Source: Flavobacterium piscis
GTDB taxonomy: Bacteria > Bacteroidota > Bacteroidia > Flavobacteriales > Flavobacteriaceae
Assembly: GCF_001686925.1 (NCBI RefSeq)
Contig: NZ_LVEN01000046.1
Coordinates: 62,001-126,000 of the forward strand
Length of the DNA stretch: 64,000 bases
Reading direction: 5' to 3'
Notes under the pieces: model-generated
What the model was told of the DNA's origin: nothing
Database searches by the model: none
What the model saw: only the letters and a program-made list of their open reading frames with translations
Shown here: positions 1 through 8,718 of the stretch, one piece after another
Position numbering within the stretch: position 1 is the stretch's first letter
How the letters are laid out: each line of letters begins with the position of its first letter
Made by a program: the position numbers and the translations under genes

Positions 1-63
1 ATTGGCTAAGATGCTAAGTTGCTAAGGTTCTGAGATTTTTTCTTTGAACTTATAATCTTAAAA

Positions 64-178
64 AACTTAGAACCATAGAAAATCAAGACCTTAGAACCTT
101 AAAAAATTTATAAATTAGTAATTCTGACTCACTAAGATAAAACTTAGAACCTTAGCAACTCAGAGCCTTAGAACCTTA
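64..178. repeat. CTTAGAACC-type intergenic repeats
   Basis: The leader region of leuB is built from repeated variants of CTTAGAACCTTAG and CTTAGCAACTCAGA. The same words recur at 61746-61785. No ORF or clear promoter is visible in 1-189. Confidence 0.6.
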
Positions 179-189
179 AAATAAAAAAA

Positions 190-1251
190 ATGAAATTTAA
201 CATAGCCCTTTTAGCCGGAGACGGAATCGGACCAGAAGTAATTAATGAAGCTGTAAAAGTATCTGATGCTATTGCAAAAAAATTCAATCATGAAATAACC
301 TGGACTCCAGCTTTAACCGGAGCTTGTGCAATTGATGCCGTTGGAGTTCCTTATCCTGATGAAACACACGAAATTTGCATGAAAGCTGATGCTGTTTTAT
401 TCGGAGCAATTGGTCATCCAAAATATGATAACGATCCAAGTGCGCCCGTTCGTCCGGAACAGGGATTATTATTGATGCGTAAAAAATTAGGATTGTTCGC
501 TAACGTACGTCCAACATTTACTTTCCCTTCTTTGATAGATAATTCTCCATTAAAAAGAGAAAGAATTGAAGGAACTGATTTGGTTTTCTTAAGAGAATTA
601 ACTGGTGGAATCTACTTTGGAGAAAAAGGAAGAAGAGACGGTGGCGAAACAGCTTTTGACAATTGCGTTTATACGAGAGCTGAAGTACAGCGTTTGGCTA
701 AAAAAGGTTTTGAATTAGCCATGACAAGAAGCAAAAAATTGTGTTGTGTTGATAAAGCAAACGTTTTGGAAACTTCACGTTTATGGAGAGAAACGGTTCA
801 GGCAATGGAAAAAGATTATCCTGAAGTTACAGTTTCATACGAATTTGTTGATGCGGTTGCCATGCGTTTGGTGCAATGGCCAAACTCTTATGACGTTTTG
901 ATTACTGAAAACTTATTCGGAGATATTTTGACTGACGAAGCTTCTGTAATTTCAGGTTCAATGGGATTAATGCCTTCTGCGTCTGTTGGAGAACATACTT
1001 CATTATACGAACCAATCCACGGATCTTATCCTCAGGCTACAGGATTAAATATTGCTAATCCGTTAGCAACTATTTTATCTGCAGCGATGATGTTCGAAGA
1101 TGCTTTTGGATTAAAAGATGAAGCCGAAGCTATCAGAGCCGTTGTAAACAAATCATTAGAACAAGGAATAGTTACAGAAGATTTAGCAACAAAAGGATCA
1201 AAAGCATACAAAACCAGCGAGGTTGGAGATTGGCTTGTAGAGAATCTATAG
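190..1251 (+). CDS. leuB: 3-isopropylmalate dehydrogenase
   Basis: This enzyme carries out the NAD-dependent oxidative decarboxylation of 3-isopropylmalate in leucine biosynthesis, in the cytoplasm. The 353-aa length is normal for LeuB. The N-terminus holds LLAGDGIGPEV, and near residue 240 the family block NLFGDILTDEASVISGSMG is intact, followed by EPIHGS. The ATG start follows an A-rich stretch. The other leu genes are expected upstream, outside the window. Isocitrate and tartrate dehydrogenases are relatives, but length and motifs favour LeuB. Confidence 0.96.
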   Translation: MKFNIALLAGDGIGPEVINEAVKVSDAIAKKFNHEITWTPALTGACAIDAVGVPYPDETHEICMKADAVLFGAIGHPKYDNDPSAPVRPEQGLLLMRKKLGLFANVRPTFTFPSLIDNSPLKRERIEGTDLVFLRELTGGIYFGEKGRRDGGETAFDNCVYTRAEVQRLAKKGFELAMTRSKKLCCVDKANVLETSRLWRETVQAMEKDYPEVTVSYEFVDAVAMRLVQWPNSYDVLITENLFGDILTDEASVISGSMGLMPSASVGEHTSLYEPIHGSYPQATGLNIANPLATILSAAMMFEDAFGLKDEAEAIRAVVNKSLEQGIVTEDLATKGSKAYKTSEVGDWLVENL

Positions 1252-1364
1252 TTGTATTTGTTTCAGGTTTCAGGTTTCAAGTTATTGTTAGAACATGAAA
1301 TCTGAAACTTATAGTTAAATTTCGTTTCATTTAAGGCGCACTTAATGCGTCTTCGCTTTGCGTT

Positions 1365-1389
1365 AGATGCACTGCTGTGCATCTCTACG
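1365..1389. repeat. GCACTGCTGTGC hairpin repeat, copy 1
   Basis: An 8-bp stem AGATGCAC/GTGCATCT with loop TGCT, followed by CTACG. A second copy lies at 55951-55975 (AGACGCAC stem). It is probably a dispersed REP-like element. Confidence 0.55.
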
Positions 1390-1480
1390 GAAAAATATCC
1401 TTAAAAATGGCAAACAAAATTGTTAGGTTTTTCCAACTTGAAACTTGAAACAAAATAAACATGAAACAAAATTTACCCAC

Positions 1481-1514
1481 AAAAAAAGGGATCAACTTGC
1501 GTTGATCCCTTTTA
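1481..1514 (-). terminator. Terminator of the RRM gene
   Basis: Perfect 9-bp stem GGGATCAAC/GTTGATCCC with a 4-nt loop. On the minus strand it is followed by seven T, just past the stop of the RNA-binding protein gene. Confidence 0.9.
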
Positions 1515-1532
1515 TATATTTAGAAAAAAATA

Positions 1533-1892
1533 TTAATATCCTCCTCTGTTACCACCACGGTCATTTCCACCACGGCTGTTTCCTCCACCATAACCTCCGC
1601 GTGAATCTCCACCACGACTGTTATTGTTGAAGCTTCTTCTTTCGCCTTCTGGTTTCGGTTCAGATTTATTAACCACAATTGCACGACCTTGAACAGTAGC
1701 TCCGTTCAATTCATCAATTGCTTTTTGAGCTTCTGCATCGTTTGGCATCTCTACGAAACCAAAACCTTTGCTTCTTCCTGTAAATTTATCAGTAATAATT
1801 TTAACTGAATCTACTGCTCCGTAAGCCTCGAAAGACTCTCTTAAATCTGCTTCCTCAATACTGAATGGAAGGCTTCCAACAAAAATGTTCAT
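1533..1892 (-). CDS. RRM-type RNA-binding protein with RGG tail
   Basis: A 119-aa single-RRM protein. RNP2 is at residues 3-8 (IFVGSL) and RNP1 at 42-49 (KGFGFVEM). After about residue 85 the tail is Gly/Arg/Asn-rich with repeated RGG and RGGN units, a low-complexity RNA-binding tail. Small RRM proteins of this kind are frequent in Bacteroidota, which often lack Hfq, and are thought to act in RNA metabolism or cold adaptation; that role is inference here. The gene is monocistronic, with its own TACATTTG box and hairpin terminator. Confidence 0.9.
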   Translation of the reverse strand: MNIFVGSLPFSIEEADLRESFEAYGAVDSVKIITDKFTGRSKGFGFVEMPNDAEAQKAIDELNGATVQGRAIVVNKSEPKPEGERRSFNNNSRGGDSRGGYGGGNSRGGNDRGGNRGGY

Positions 1893-1916
1893 ATGTACTT
1901 ATTTATAATAATGTAG

Positions 1917-1924
1917 CAAATGTA
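1917..1924 (-). promoter_or_regulatory. -7 box of the RRM gene
   Basis: TACATTTG on the minus strand matches the Bacteroidota -7 consensus TAnnTTTG, 24 bp upstream of the ATG. No convincing -33 TTTG is seen. Confidence 0.5.
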
Positions 1925-2034
1925 GTCTTATTTTTCTGTAATCTACTATATATTAGTTTATTTATGTTTTTATTTTGATTTAAAAAAATAAAAATCAACA
2001 AAACCAAACAATTGCAAATGAAAAACTTACTTAT

Positions 2035-2517
2035 TTAGAAGTTTACCTTAGAGGTATAGGGTACCTTATAAAAAACACCTTCAGTAAATTGTATCTCAGG
2101 TTTTTCATTATCTCCTTCGCTAACATTTACTGCTGTAAATTTAAATGTTCCGGAAATGGTTTTATTTTCAATATCAAAATTTGTAATCACCACCTGACCG
2201 TTGCCCAGGTTTGTACCTGTAGTAAATTGAGGTGTTTCACTTGGAAAAATATTCGAATATGAAGCCGTTGCTACCTCATTAACACCCAAAATATAAGTCT
2301 GAGGAGTTGTAGAAGGTAATTTCAAACTTACTTTTTCAGCTCCTAAACCTCCTTCGATAAATAAATCTCCATCCATTGTTGTATAAGCAGTATAGTTTTG
2401 CGATCTCCAAAAGACATTGTCTTTTAATCCCTGAAAAGCAGGAGTATTAAATTTTACATCTTCGGTACAGGATGCCAGTACAAAAACACTAATTAACAAG
2501 TAGATATATTTTTTCAT
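2035..2517 (-). CDS. Small predicted lipoprotein
   Basis: A 160-aa protein with a lipoprotein signal: MKKYIYLL start, hydrophobic core and lipobox LASC at residues 13-16, followed by acidic residues (TED). The rest looks like a beta-rich extracytoplasmic domain. It resembles the small flavobacterial lipoproteins grouped as DUF6252, but I cannot verify that family. The ATG at 2517 is preferred to the longer frame starting at 2538, because the latter would lie inside a TATTTTTG -7 box and add seven residues ahead of the signal peptide. Function unknown. Confidence 0.75.
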   Translation of the reverse strand: MKKYIYLLISVFVLASCTEDVKFNTPAFQGLKDNVFWRSQNYTAYTTMDGDLFIEGGLGAEKVSLKLPSTTPQTYILGVNEVATASYSNIFPSETPQFTTGTNLGNGQVVITNFDIENKTISGTFKFTAVNVSEGDNEKPEIQFTEGVFYKVPYTSKVNF

Positions 2518-2535
2518 AAAATCATGAATTTGAAG

Positions 2536-2543
2536 CAAAAATA
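2536..2543 (-). promoter_or_regulatory. -7 box of the lipoprotein gene
   Basis: TATTTTTG on the minus strand, 18 bp before the ATG at 2517. Its position decides the start codon. Confidence 0.5.
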
Positions 2544-2628
2544 CCTCATTTGATACAAAAAATGAAAATTTAAACTCTGAAACGGCTTAAAAAACAGCAA
2601 AAATCTGCATCAATTATATTTAATAAAG

Positions 2629-2665
2629 TTTGGAACGGATAATTCATAAAAAAATTATATCTTTG
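2629..2665 (+). promoter_or_regulatory. rpsP operon promoter
   Basis: TATCTTTG at 2658-2665 is a good -7 box. TTTG at 2629-2632 could be the -33 element, though the spacing is on the long side. rpsP starts 49 bp downstream. Confidence 0.6.
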
Positions 2666-2714
2666 CGCCCTTAATTAACAGAGGTCGAGTACCTCAAAAT
2701 TTAATCATAAGATT

Positions 2715-3281
2715 ATGTCAGTAAAAATTAGATTACAAAGACACGGTAAAAAACAAAGACCTTTTTACTGGGTTGTAGCTGCGGATGCACGCTCAAAAAG
2801 AGATGGTAAATACTTAGAGAAAATCGGTACTTACAATCCTAACACAAACCCTGCAACTATCGAATTAAACATTGATAGCGCTGTAAAATGGTTACACAAT
2901 GGTGCACAACCAACTGATACTGCAAGAGCAATTCTTTCTTACAAAGGTGCTTTATTGAAACACCACCTTGATGGAGGTATTCGTAAAGGTGCTTTAACTC
3001 AAGAACAAGCTGATGCAAAATTAGCTGATTGGTTAGATGCTAAAGCTGGAAAAGTTGATGCTAAAAAAGAAGGTTTAACAAAAGCGCAAGCTGATGCTAG
3101 AGCTAAATCTTTAAAAGCAGAGCAAGAAGTTAATGCTAAACGTTTAGCTGCTGCAGCTCAGGCTGAAGCTGATGCTATCGCTGCTGCAACTCCTGCAGTT
3201 GAAGAAGAAGTTGCTGAAGTTGAAGAATCAACTGAAGAAGCTCCTGCTGCTGAAGAAAATAACGAAACAACTGAAGCATAA
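2715..3281 (+). CDS. rpsP: 30S ribosomal protein S16
   Basis: S16 binds 16S rRNA in the body of the small subunit and is needed for its assembly. The first 80 or so residues are the conserved S16 fold (MSVKIRLQRHGKKQRPFYW). The protein continues to 188 aa, about twice the bacterial norm, with an Ala/Lys- then Ala/Glu-rich tail from about residue 105. Such tails are usual in S16 of Flavobacteria. It opens a unit with rimM, 15 bp downstream, which acts on the same subunit. Confidence 0.97.
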   Translation: MSVKIRLQRHGKKQRPFYWVVAADARSKRDGKYLEKIGTYNPNTNPATIELNIDSAVKWLHNGAQPTDTARAILSYKGALLKHHLDGGIRKGALTQEQADAKLADWLDAKAGKVDAKKEGLTKAQADARAKSLKAEQEVNAKRLAAAAQAEADAIAAATPAVEEEVAEVEESTEEAPAAEENNETTEA

Positions 3282-3296
3282 TTATACTTAGCGAGA

Positions 3297-3821
3297 ATGC
3301 GTAAAGAAGATTGTTTTTATTTAGGTAAAATCGCTAAAAAATTTAGTTTCAAAGGTGAAGTTCTGGCTTATTTAGACACGGACGAACCTGAGTTATACGA
3401 AAATCTGGAATCAGTGTTTATTGAATGCAATAAACACTTGGTTCCTTTTTTTATTGAAAAAAGTTCATTGCACAAAAACGACTTTCTTAGAATTCGTTTT
3501 GAAGATATGAATACCGAAGAAGATGCAGACGCCATTATGGGTAATGCCATTTATCTTCCTTTGAATATGTTGCCAAAACTTTCCGGCAACAAATTTTATT
3601 TCCACGAAGTTATCGGTTTTGAAATTGAAGATCAGCGTTTAGGCGTTTTTGGAAAAATTGTTGCCGTAAACGATTCTACCGCCCAACCTCTTTTTGAAGT
3701 TTTGAATGGCGAAGTAGAAATGCTGATTCCGATGATCGATCATTTCCTTGTAAAAATTGATCGTGAGAATAAAAAAGTTATCATGAATTTGCCTGAAGGG
3801 CTTGTTGAAATGTACTTATAA
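3297..3821 (+). CDS. rimM: Ribosome maturation factor RimM
   Basis: RimM assists late assembly of the 30S head. The 174 aa show the two expected halves: an N-terminal barrel starting FYLGKIAKKFSFKGEV, and a C-terminal PRC-barrel (FYFHEVIGFEIED through EVEMLIPMIDHFLVKID and MNLPEGLVEMY). It sits 15 bp after rpsP, the classical pairing. The rpsP-rimM-trmD order of many bacteria is replaced here by trmN6 downstream. Confidence 0.95.
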   Translation: MRKEDCFYLGKIAKKFSFKGEVLAYLDTDEPELYENLESVFIECNKHLVPFFIEKSSLHKNDFLRIRFEDMNTEEDADAIMGNAIYLPLNMLPKLSGNKFYFHEVIGFEIEDQRLGVFGKIVAVNDSTAQPLFEVLNGEVEMLIPMIDHFLVKIDRENKKVIMNLPEGLVEMYL

Positions 3822-3890
3822 AAGTTTTCAGTTTTCTGTCACAGTTTTCAGTTGCTCACTTTACTTAAACCTATTTTAAATTTTTCGGCA

Positions 3891-4604
3891 ATGTCTAAAT
3901 TCACTTTTAAGCAATTTTCTATCGAACAAGACAAAACCGCTATGAAAGTAGGAACAGATGGTGTTTTACTAGGCTCGTGGGCTCCAATAAATCATAATCC
4001 GTTTAGTGTATTAGATATTGGTGCAGGAACGGGAATTATTGCTTTAATGCTTGCCCAGCGAACGCATGCGGAACAAATTGATGCCTTGGAAATTGACGAG
4101 GATGCTTATGAACAAGCGGTTGATAATTTTGAAAATTCTCCTTGGGGTGATCGCTTGTTTTGTTTTCATGCTGGCTTAGATGAATTTATCGAGGAACCGG
4201 AAGATGAATATGATCTTATTGTTTCAAATCCTCCTTTTTATGCCGAAGATTATAAAACTGAAAATGAACAACGTGATTTAGCTCGTTTTCAGGATGCCAT
4301 GCCTTTTGAAGAACTGGTTGAAGCTGCCGATTTGCTTTTATCTGAAAACGGAATATTTGCTATAATTATTCCTTTTAAAGAAGAAGCAAAATTTATCGCT
4401 TTAGCGAAAGAATCAGAATTATATCCCACGAAAATTACACACGTAAAAGGCACTCCAACCTCAACGATAAAGCGTAGTTTATTGGCTTTTAGCCGAAATG
4501 AAACTACAGTACCCGAAATCGACGAATTAACAATCGAAATCGACCGACATGTTTATACTCCGGAATATATAGAATTGACAAAAGAGTTTTATCTAAAGTT
4601 TTAA
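3891..4604 (+). CDS. trmN6: tRNA1(Val) A37 N6-methyltransferase
   Basis: A SAM-dependent class I methyltransferase that modifies A37 of valine tRNA. From the ATG at 3891 it is 237 aa. Motif I is VLDIGAGTGIIALMLA and the N6-adenine catalytic motif is NPPFY. The N-terminal FKQFSIEQDKTAMKVGTDGVLLGSW is characteristic of the YfiC/TrmN6 family. The longer frame from 3852 adds 13 unconserved residues and is not used. Its 3' end overlaps the convergent HlyD gene by four bases. Confidence 0.9.
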   Translation: MSKFTFKQFSIEQDKTAMKVGTDGVLLGSWAPINHNPFSVLDIGAGTGIIALMLAQRTHAEQIDALEIDEDAYEQAVDNFENSPWGDRLFCFHAGLDEFIEEPEDEYDLIVSNPPFYAEDYKTENEQRDLARFQDAMPFEELVEAADLLLSENGIFAIIIPFKEEAKFIALAKESELYPTKITHVKGTPTSTIKRSLLAFSRNETTVPEIDELTIEIDRHVYTPEYIELTKEFYLKF

Positions 4605-5893
4605 ACCTGCTCAAAAATACTCTTAAACTGATACAGAATTCTTTCGATTAGTCGAAGATCTTCAGTTACAATTTCGGCACTTCCTTTCATTTCCTGCTGA
4701 AAAACGATTTGTTTTTTATAAGAAGTTTGCAGTCCGTTTGGCAGCGCGACATCTAATAATAAATTTCCATCTTTGTCCGGAACCAGAGATATATTCTGAA
4801 TCTTTCCTTTTAACACGCCAAATTCGCGGTCTGGAAAATTCGCTAATCGGATATTTACCGTTTGCCCTACTTTTATCTTCCCGGAATTTAAGGCCGGTGC
4901 TTTTACTTTGCCTACAAAACCATTTTTAGTATCCGGAATAATAGAGAAAACATTATCCCCAACATTTATGGTTTGGCTTTCTGTCCAAACCTGCAAAAAT
5001 GTAACCACTCCGCTAACAGAAGAGTTTAGTGCATAAGCAAATTCCCAATCTTTTATTACTTTTTTAAGCTGATAAAAAGACTGCGCCATGTTTCTTCCTA
5101 AGGTAACTTCTTCTTTAGTGCCGCTTATTTGCGAATTCTGACTTAATTTTGAATTATCAATCAAAGAGGACTTTAATTGAGAAATAGACGTTAAAAGACT
5201 CTTATAGCTCTTCTGTGCCTGAAGATAACCCAGTTTTTTGGCTTCCATTTCCTGAGCCGAAATAATTCCTTTATTGAATAAGGTTTCAAAACGGGCAATT
5301 TCGTTTTTCTGAAGCTGCAATTCACTTTCATTAATTATCTTTTGCTGCTGCAGAATTTCCAATCTTTCCTTTATCTGTACTTTCTCCGAAACCTGCGCTC
5401 TGTTTTCGACCTGAAAAGGCTGTAAATCTTTATTTAATGCTTCGGCCTGATAATCTTTTTGAAAAACAGCGAAGGCACTTTCGATTTCGCCCAATTGCGC
5501 ATTTTCTAGCAAAGCAAAAGGAAAAGCTTTTTGTGGATTGTTGATATTATATTCATCCACTATTTTTTTCAATAAAAAGACATCTTTGTAATTGGCTGTG
5601 TTTTCGATAATTGCGAGTGTACTGTTTTTAGAAACTATCGATTTGTTTTTTACCAAAATCGCTTCGATACGACCGGAAGATTTTGATACTATTTTCTCTG
5701 GCGGAATATTGGTGGTAATAACAATTTCGGTATTGACAACATCCGGATATTTGATGAACCAGGATACAAAAAACAACATAAAAATAATTACAAATATCAA
5801 AACGGTTCCCCAGCGAATCATCCAGTGGGGTACTCTGGTAAGGATATCTTGCACTTCCTCACTTCTTAATTCGAATGTAGTATCTTCTGCCAT
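4601..5893 (-). CDS. HlyD-family adaptor for peptide export
   Basis: A 430-aa membrane-fusion (adaptor) protein that would link the inner-membrane ABC exporter to an outer-membrane channel. There is one N-terminal transmembrane segment (about residues 26-47), a biotinyl-lipoyl-like part around 65-90, a long coiled-coil hairpin (roughly 100-260), and a second beta half including SSVSGVVTFLQVWTESQTINVG. The gene starts 2 bp after the C39 ABC exporter, so the two are cotranscribed. No tolC-like gene lies nearby; the one at 48809 belongs to the RND operon. Confidence 0.9.
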   Translation of the reverse strand: MAEDTTFELRSEEVQDILTRVPHWMIRWGTVLIFVIIFMLFFVSWFIKYPDVVNTEIVITTNIPPEKIVSKSSGRIEAILVKNKSIVSKNSTLAIIENTANYKDVFLLKKIVDEYNINNPQKAFPFALLENAQLGEIESAFAVFQKDYQAEALNKDLQPFQVENRAQVSEKVQIKERLEILQQQKIINESELQLQKNEIARFETLFNKGIISAQEMEAKKLGYLQAQKSYKSLLTSISQLKSSLIDNSKLSQNSQISGTKEEVTLGRNMAQSFYQLKKVIKDWEFAYALNSSVSGVVTFLQVWTESQTINVGDNVFSIIPDTKNGFVGKVKAPALNSGKIKVGQTVNIRLANFPDREFGVLKGKIQNISLVPDKDGNLLLDVALPNGLQTSYKKQIVFQQEMKGSAEIVTEDLRLIERILYQFKSIFEQV

Positions 5894-5895
5894 GA

Positions 5896-8088
5896 TTAAT
5901 TTCCTAATTGTAATTGATTTTTAACCAGTTCAAAATAATTTCCTTTTTGTTCTACCAAAGCAGAGTGATTGCCAATTTCAATAATTTTTCCTTTGTCTAA
6001 AACCACAATTTGATCTGCATTCATCACTGTACTCAGTCGGTGCGCAATAACCACTACAGTTTTATCTTTAAAAAAAATATCCAGTTTGCGCATAATTTCT
6101 TTTTCATTATTGGCATCTAAGGCTGAGGTTGCCTCATCAAAAAACAATATCTCAGGATTTTTATACACTGCTCTTGCTATTTGCATACGCTGTTTTTGTC
6201 CGGTGCTCATTCCTGTTCCTTCGGCTCCAATTTTAGTATTATAGCCCAAAGGCAAACCGCTGATATATTCTTTTATATTGGCTACATCTGAGGCATAAAC
6301 CAAGCGTTCTTTATCGACCTTATCTACGCCAAAAGCAATATTATTAGCGATCGTATCACTAAAAATAAAACCTTCCTGCATTACGGCGCCAATATTGGAT
6401 CGCCATGCTTTTTGCGAAATATTCTTAAACTGTGTATTGCCAATCGTTATTTCTCCTTTCTCAGGTTCATAAAACTTAAGAAGCAGCTTCATTAAAGTCG
6501 TTTTTCCGCTTCCGCTAACACCTACTATGGCTGTGACTTTATTGGCGGGAATCTTTAGGCTCAAATCATCTAAAACCGGAATATCTGATCCCAGATAACG
6601 ATACGAAAGATTTTTTATCTCGATATCAGAATCAAAAGGAACATCACTTGTTTGATGAACTTCTTGTTGTGTTTCATCTTCTTTCTCATGAATTTCAGAC
6701 AATCTTGCCAATGAAATTTTAGCATCCTGAAGTTCTCTCACAAATTCTATAAGCTGCGTAATAGGTCCGTTTAAACTTCCTACGATTGAGCTTATCGCCA
6801 GCATCATCCCCAACGTTATAGAACCGTCAATTACCAGTTTGGCAGAAAGAAATATGATGAAAATATTTTTCAGTTCATTAATGACAGATGAACCAATAGT
6901 TTGTGTTTGCTCTAAAACCAATCCTTTTATCGAAACCCTGAAAAGTCTGGCCTGAATATACTCCCAACCCCAGCGTTTTTGCTTTTCGGCATTATGCAGT
7001 TTAATTTCCTGCATTCCGTTAATAAGTTCCATCACTTTGTTTTGCTCGTTCGAAACCTCGGCAAAACGTTTATAATCGAGAACTTCTCTTCGTTTTAAGA
7101 ATAAAGTGATCCAGCCAAAATAAAGAATACTTCCCGCAAAAAACACAAAAAATATCTGAACATTAAAATAAGCCAGTACTCCGCCCAGTACAAACATATT
7201 AATTACAGAAAACAAAACATTTAATGATGATGTGGTGAGAATTTTTTCGATTCTGCGATGATCATTAATACGCTGCATAATATCTCCTGTCATTCTCACA
7301 TCAAAAAAAGAAATAGGCAGATTCATTAATTTAATAAAGAAATCTGAAATAAGCGAAATATTGATCCGGGTAGAAAGATGCAGTAATATCCAGCTCCTGA
7401 TGAGTTCCAGACCTGTTTTTCCGGCAAAAAGAAATAGTTGCGCGAAAAGAATTAAGTAAATAAAATGAATGTTTTGATTTTGTATCCCGACATCGACAAT
7501 ACTTTGGGTTAAAAACGGAAAAATTAGCTGCAGCAAACTGCTGGCCAGCAGCCCTATGCTTAGTTGTATTAGAAATGATTTGTACCGCAAAACGTATTGT
7601 GACAATAATGCAAAACCTAAACCTTTATTTTCTTCCTTATCAAATTCAGACTGAAAAAACTTTGGTGCGGCTTCCATCAGTAATGCAACTCCCTCCTGAG
7701 TAAATTCGTCTGCATTATTACCTATCCAGAATTTAATAAAATCCTGCTTATTATATTCGATTAAACCAAAAGCCGGATCAGAGATGTAATAGGTTCCTCT
7801 TTTGATTTTATAAAGTACTACATAATGGTTCTTATTCCAATGCAAAATACAAGGTAATGGAGCCTCGTGTAATCTTTCTAAATTTAATTTTACACCTAAA
7901 GTCCTAAAACCAATTTTCTCTGCGGCATCGCTTAAAAAAAGCAAGTTACTACCTTCACGAGTTGTTTCGCTAATGTCCCTCAACTCCTGAATGTTGATTG
8001 TTTTTCCGTAATGTTTCGCTACTATTTTTAAACATGTCGGGCCACAATCCTTATAATCAGCCTGCTTATAATTGGTGAATTTTTTCAA
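5896..8088 (-). CDS. C39 peptidase-containing ABC exporter
   Basis: A 730-aa transporter that should cut double-glycine leaders and export the mature peptides. The N-terminal C39 peptidase has Cys15 in YKDCGPTCL, His88 in NHYVVLY and Asp104 in ISDPAFG, so the catalytic triad is complete. A six-helix ABC membrane domain follows (about 165-440). The ATPase has Walker A GVSGSGKTT, an unusual C-loop MSTGQ in place of LSGGQ, and Walker B ILFFDEATSALD. The start is a TTG: no in-frame ATG exists before the peptidase motif. Natural substrates are probably the ten double-glycine peptides at 8365-10030 and 11945-12821. Confidence 0.95.
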   Translation of the reverse strand: MKKFTNYKQADYKDCGPTCLKIVAKHYGKTINIQELRDISETTREGSNLLFLSDAAEKIGFRTLGVKLNLERLHEAPLPCILHWNKNHYVVLYKIKRGTYYISDPAFGLIEYNKQDFIKFWIGNNADEFTQEGVALLMEAAPKFFQSEFDKEENKGLGFALLSQYVLRYKSFLIQLSIGLLASSLLQLIFPFLTQSIVDVGIQNQNIHFIYLILFAQLFLFAGKTGLELIRSWILLHLSTRINISLISDFFIKLMNLPISFFDVRMTGDIMQRINDHRRIEKILTTSSLNVLFSVINMFVLGGVLAYFNVQIFFVFFAGSILYFGWITLFLKRREVLDYKRFAEVSNEQNKVMELINGMQEIKLHNAEKQKRWGWEYIQARLFRVSIKGLVLEQTQTIGSSVINELKNIFIIFLSAKLVIDGSITLGMMLAISSIVGSLNGPITQLIEFVRELQDAKISLARLSEIHEKEDETQQEVHQTSDVPFDSDIEIKNLSYRYLGSDIPVLDDLSLKIPANKVTAIVGVSGSGKTTLMKLLLKFYEPEKGEITIGNTQFKNISQKAWRSNIGAVMQEGFIFSDTIANNIAFGVDKVDKERLVYASDVANIKEYISGLPLGYNTKIGAEGTGMSTGQKQRMQIARAVYKNPEILFFDEATSALDANNEKEIMRKLDIFFKDKTVVVIAHRLSTVMNADQIVVLDKGKIIEIGNHSALVEQKGNYFELVKNQLQLGN

Positions 8089-8138
8089 CTTATATTCATT
8101 TATTTCAGAGCAATTTAAGATTAAATTTCTTTATTTAA

Positions 8139-8146
8139 CAAAAATA
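8139..8146 (-). promoter_or_regulatory. -7 box of the exporter operon
   Basis: TATTTTTG on the minus strand, about 50 bp before the TTG start. It implies the exporter and adaptor are transcribed independently of the peptide genes. Confidence 0.45.
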
Positions 8147-8310
8147 TGATATTTACTATTAAATTAATTATTCTCTCTTTTTGTAATCAATTTAAACAAC
8201 TTATTTTAAACCGATTACATTTCAATGCATCCAATTTCTATTTAATCTTTAAATCAATTTATTCGATCATTCTATATCATTCAAAATACCGTTAGGATCT
8301 GTATAAAAGA

Positions 8311-8344
8311 AACCGCCCAAATAAAAAATATGAGGCGGTTTTTT
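8311..8344 (-). terminator. Terminator after the 62-aa peptide gene
   Basis: Stem AACCGCC/GGCGGTT with a 16-nt A/T loop. There are T-rich tracts on both sides, so it may work both ways. It separates the peptide gene from the exporter operon. Confidence 0.7.
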
Positions 8345-8364
8345 GTATTTTAAATTATAAAAAA

Positions 8365-8553
8365 TTAGCTATCCAGTAAACAACTTTCCTCAATAACTGA
8401 TGAGCAAACCTCACCTTCCCCAGGATGTATGATCCCTGCAAAAGTGCCATCAGGACAATAACAAGCCTCAATTCCCGGACCTCCGCCATTGATGTTTTTC
8501 TTTTCAACAGCACTTAAAACTTCTACTCCAATTAAATTTTTTAATTTTTTCAT
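8365..8553 (-). CDS. Double-glycine peptide, 4 Cys (62 aa)
   Basis: A precursor peptide with a 24-residue leader (MKKLKNLIGVEVLS then AVEKKNINGG) that fits the C39 leader pattern with hydrophobic residues before GG. The core of about 38 residues is acidic and Gly-rich with four cysteines (ACYC, VC, SC). It stands apart from the five others: a terminator (8645-8679) precedes it and it has its own conserved palindromic element at 8577-8615. The family resembles bacteroidetocin-type bacteriocins in architecture; antimicrobial activity is not shown. Confidence 0.85.
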   Translation of the reverse strand: MKKLKNLIGVEVLSAVEKKNINGGGPGIEACYCPDGTFAGIIHPGEGEVCSSVIEESCLLDS

Positions 8554-8576
8554 AATTTGTTTTTTGATTTGTTAGT

Positions 8577-8615
8577 ACTTCAATCACTTTAAGACAGTCG
8601 AAGCGTCTGTCTATT
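8577..8615 (-). promoter_or_regulatory. Conserved palindromic element, copy B
   Basis: A 39-bp sequence nearly identical to 10057-10094. It starts ACTTCAATCA and contains AGACAG-N9-CTGTCT. The sixth stem pair is G-C here and T-A in the other copy, a compensated change. It lies 24 bp upstream of the 62-aa peptide gene and just after a terminator, so it is probably an operator or 5' leader hairpin. Confidence 0.65.
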
Positions 8616-8644
8616 AAAAAACTATCCTACTATTTCATTGTGTG

Positions 8645-8679
8645 AAAAAAAAACAGAGAAGATTGATATCTTCTCTGTT
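8645..8679 (-). terminator. Terminator of the five-peptide unit
   Basis: Perfect 11-bp stem AACAGAGAAGA/TCTTCTCTGTT with a 6-nt loop, followed by nine T on the minus strand. It ends transcription coming from the peptide genes at 8912-10030. Confidence 0.9.
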
Positions 8680-8718
8680 AGGGTATTTATAAACCATATT
8701 TATTAGAAATACAATTTC

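Noticed and set aside
1445..1630. His-rich 61-codon plus-strand ORF
   Set aside because: It runs antisense through the terminator and RGG tail of the RRM gene; the His codons are the complement of Gly-rich codons.
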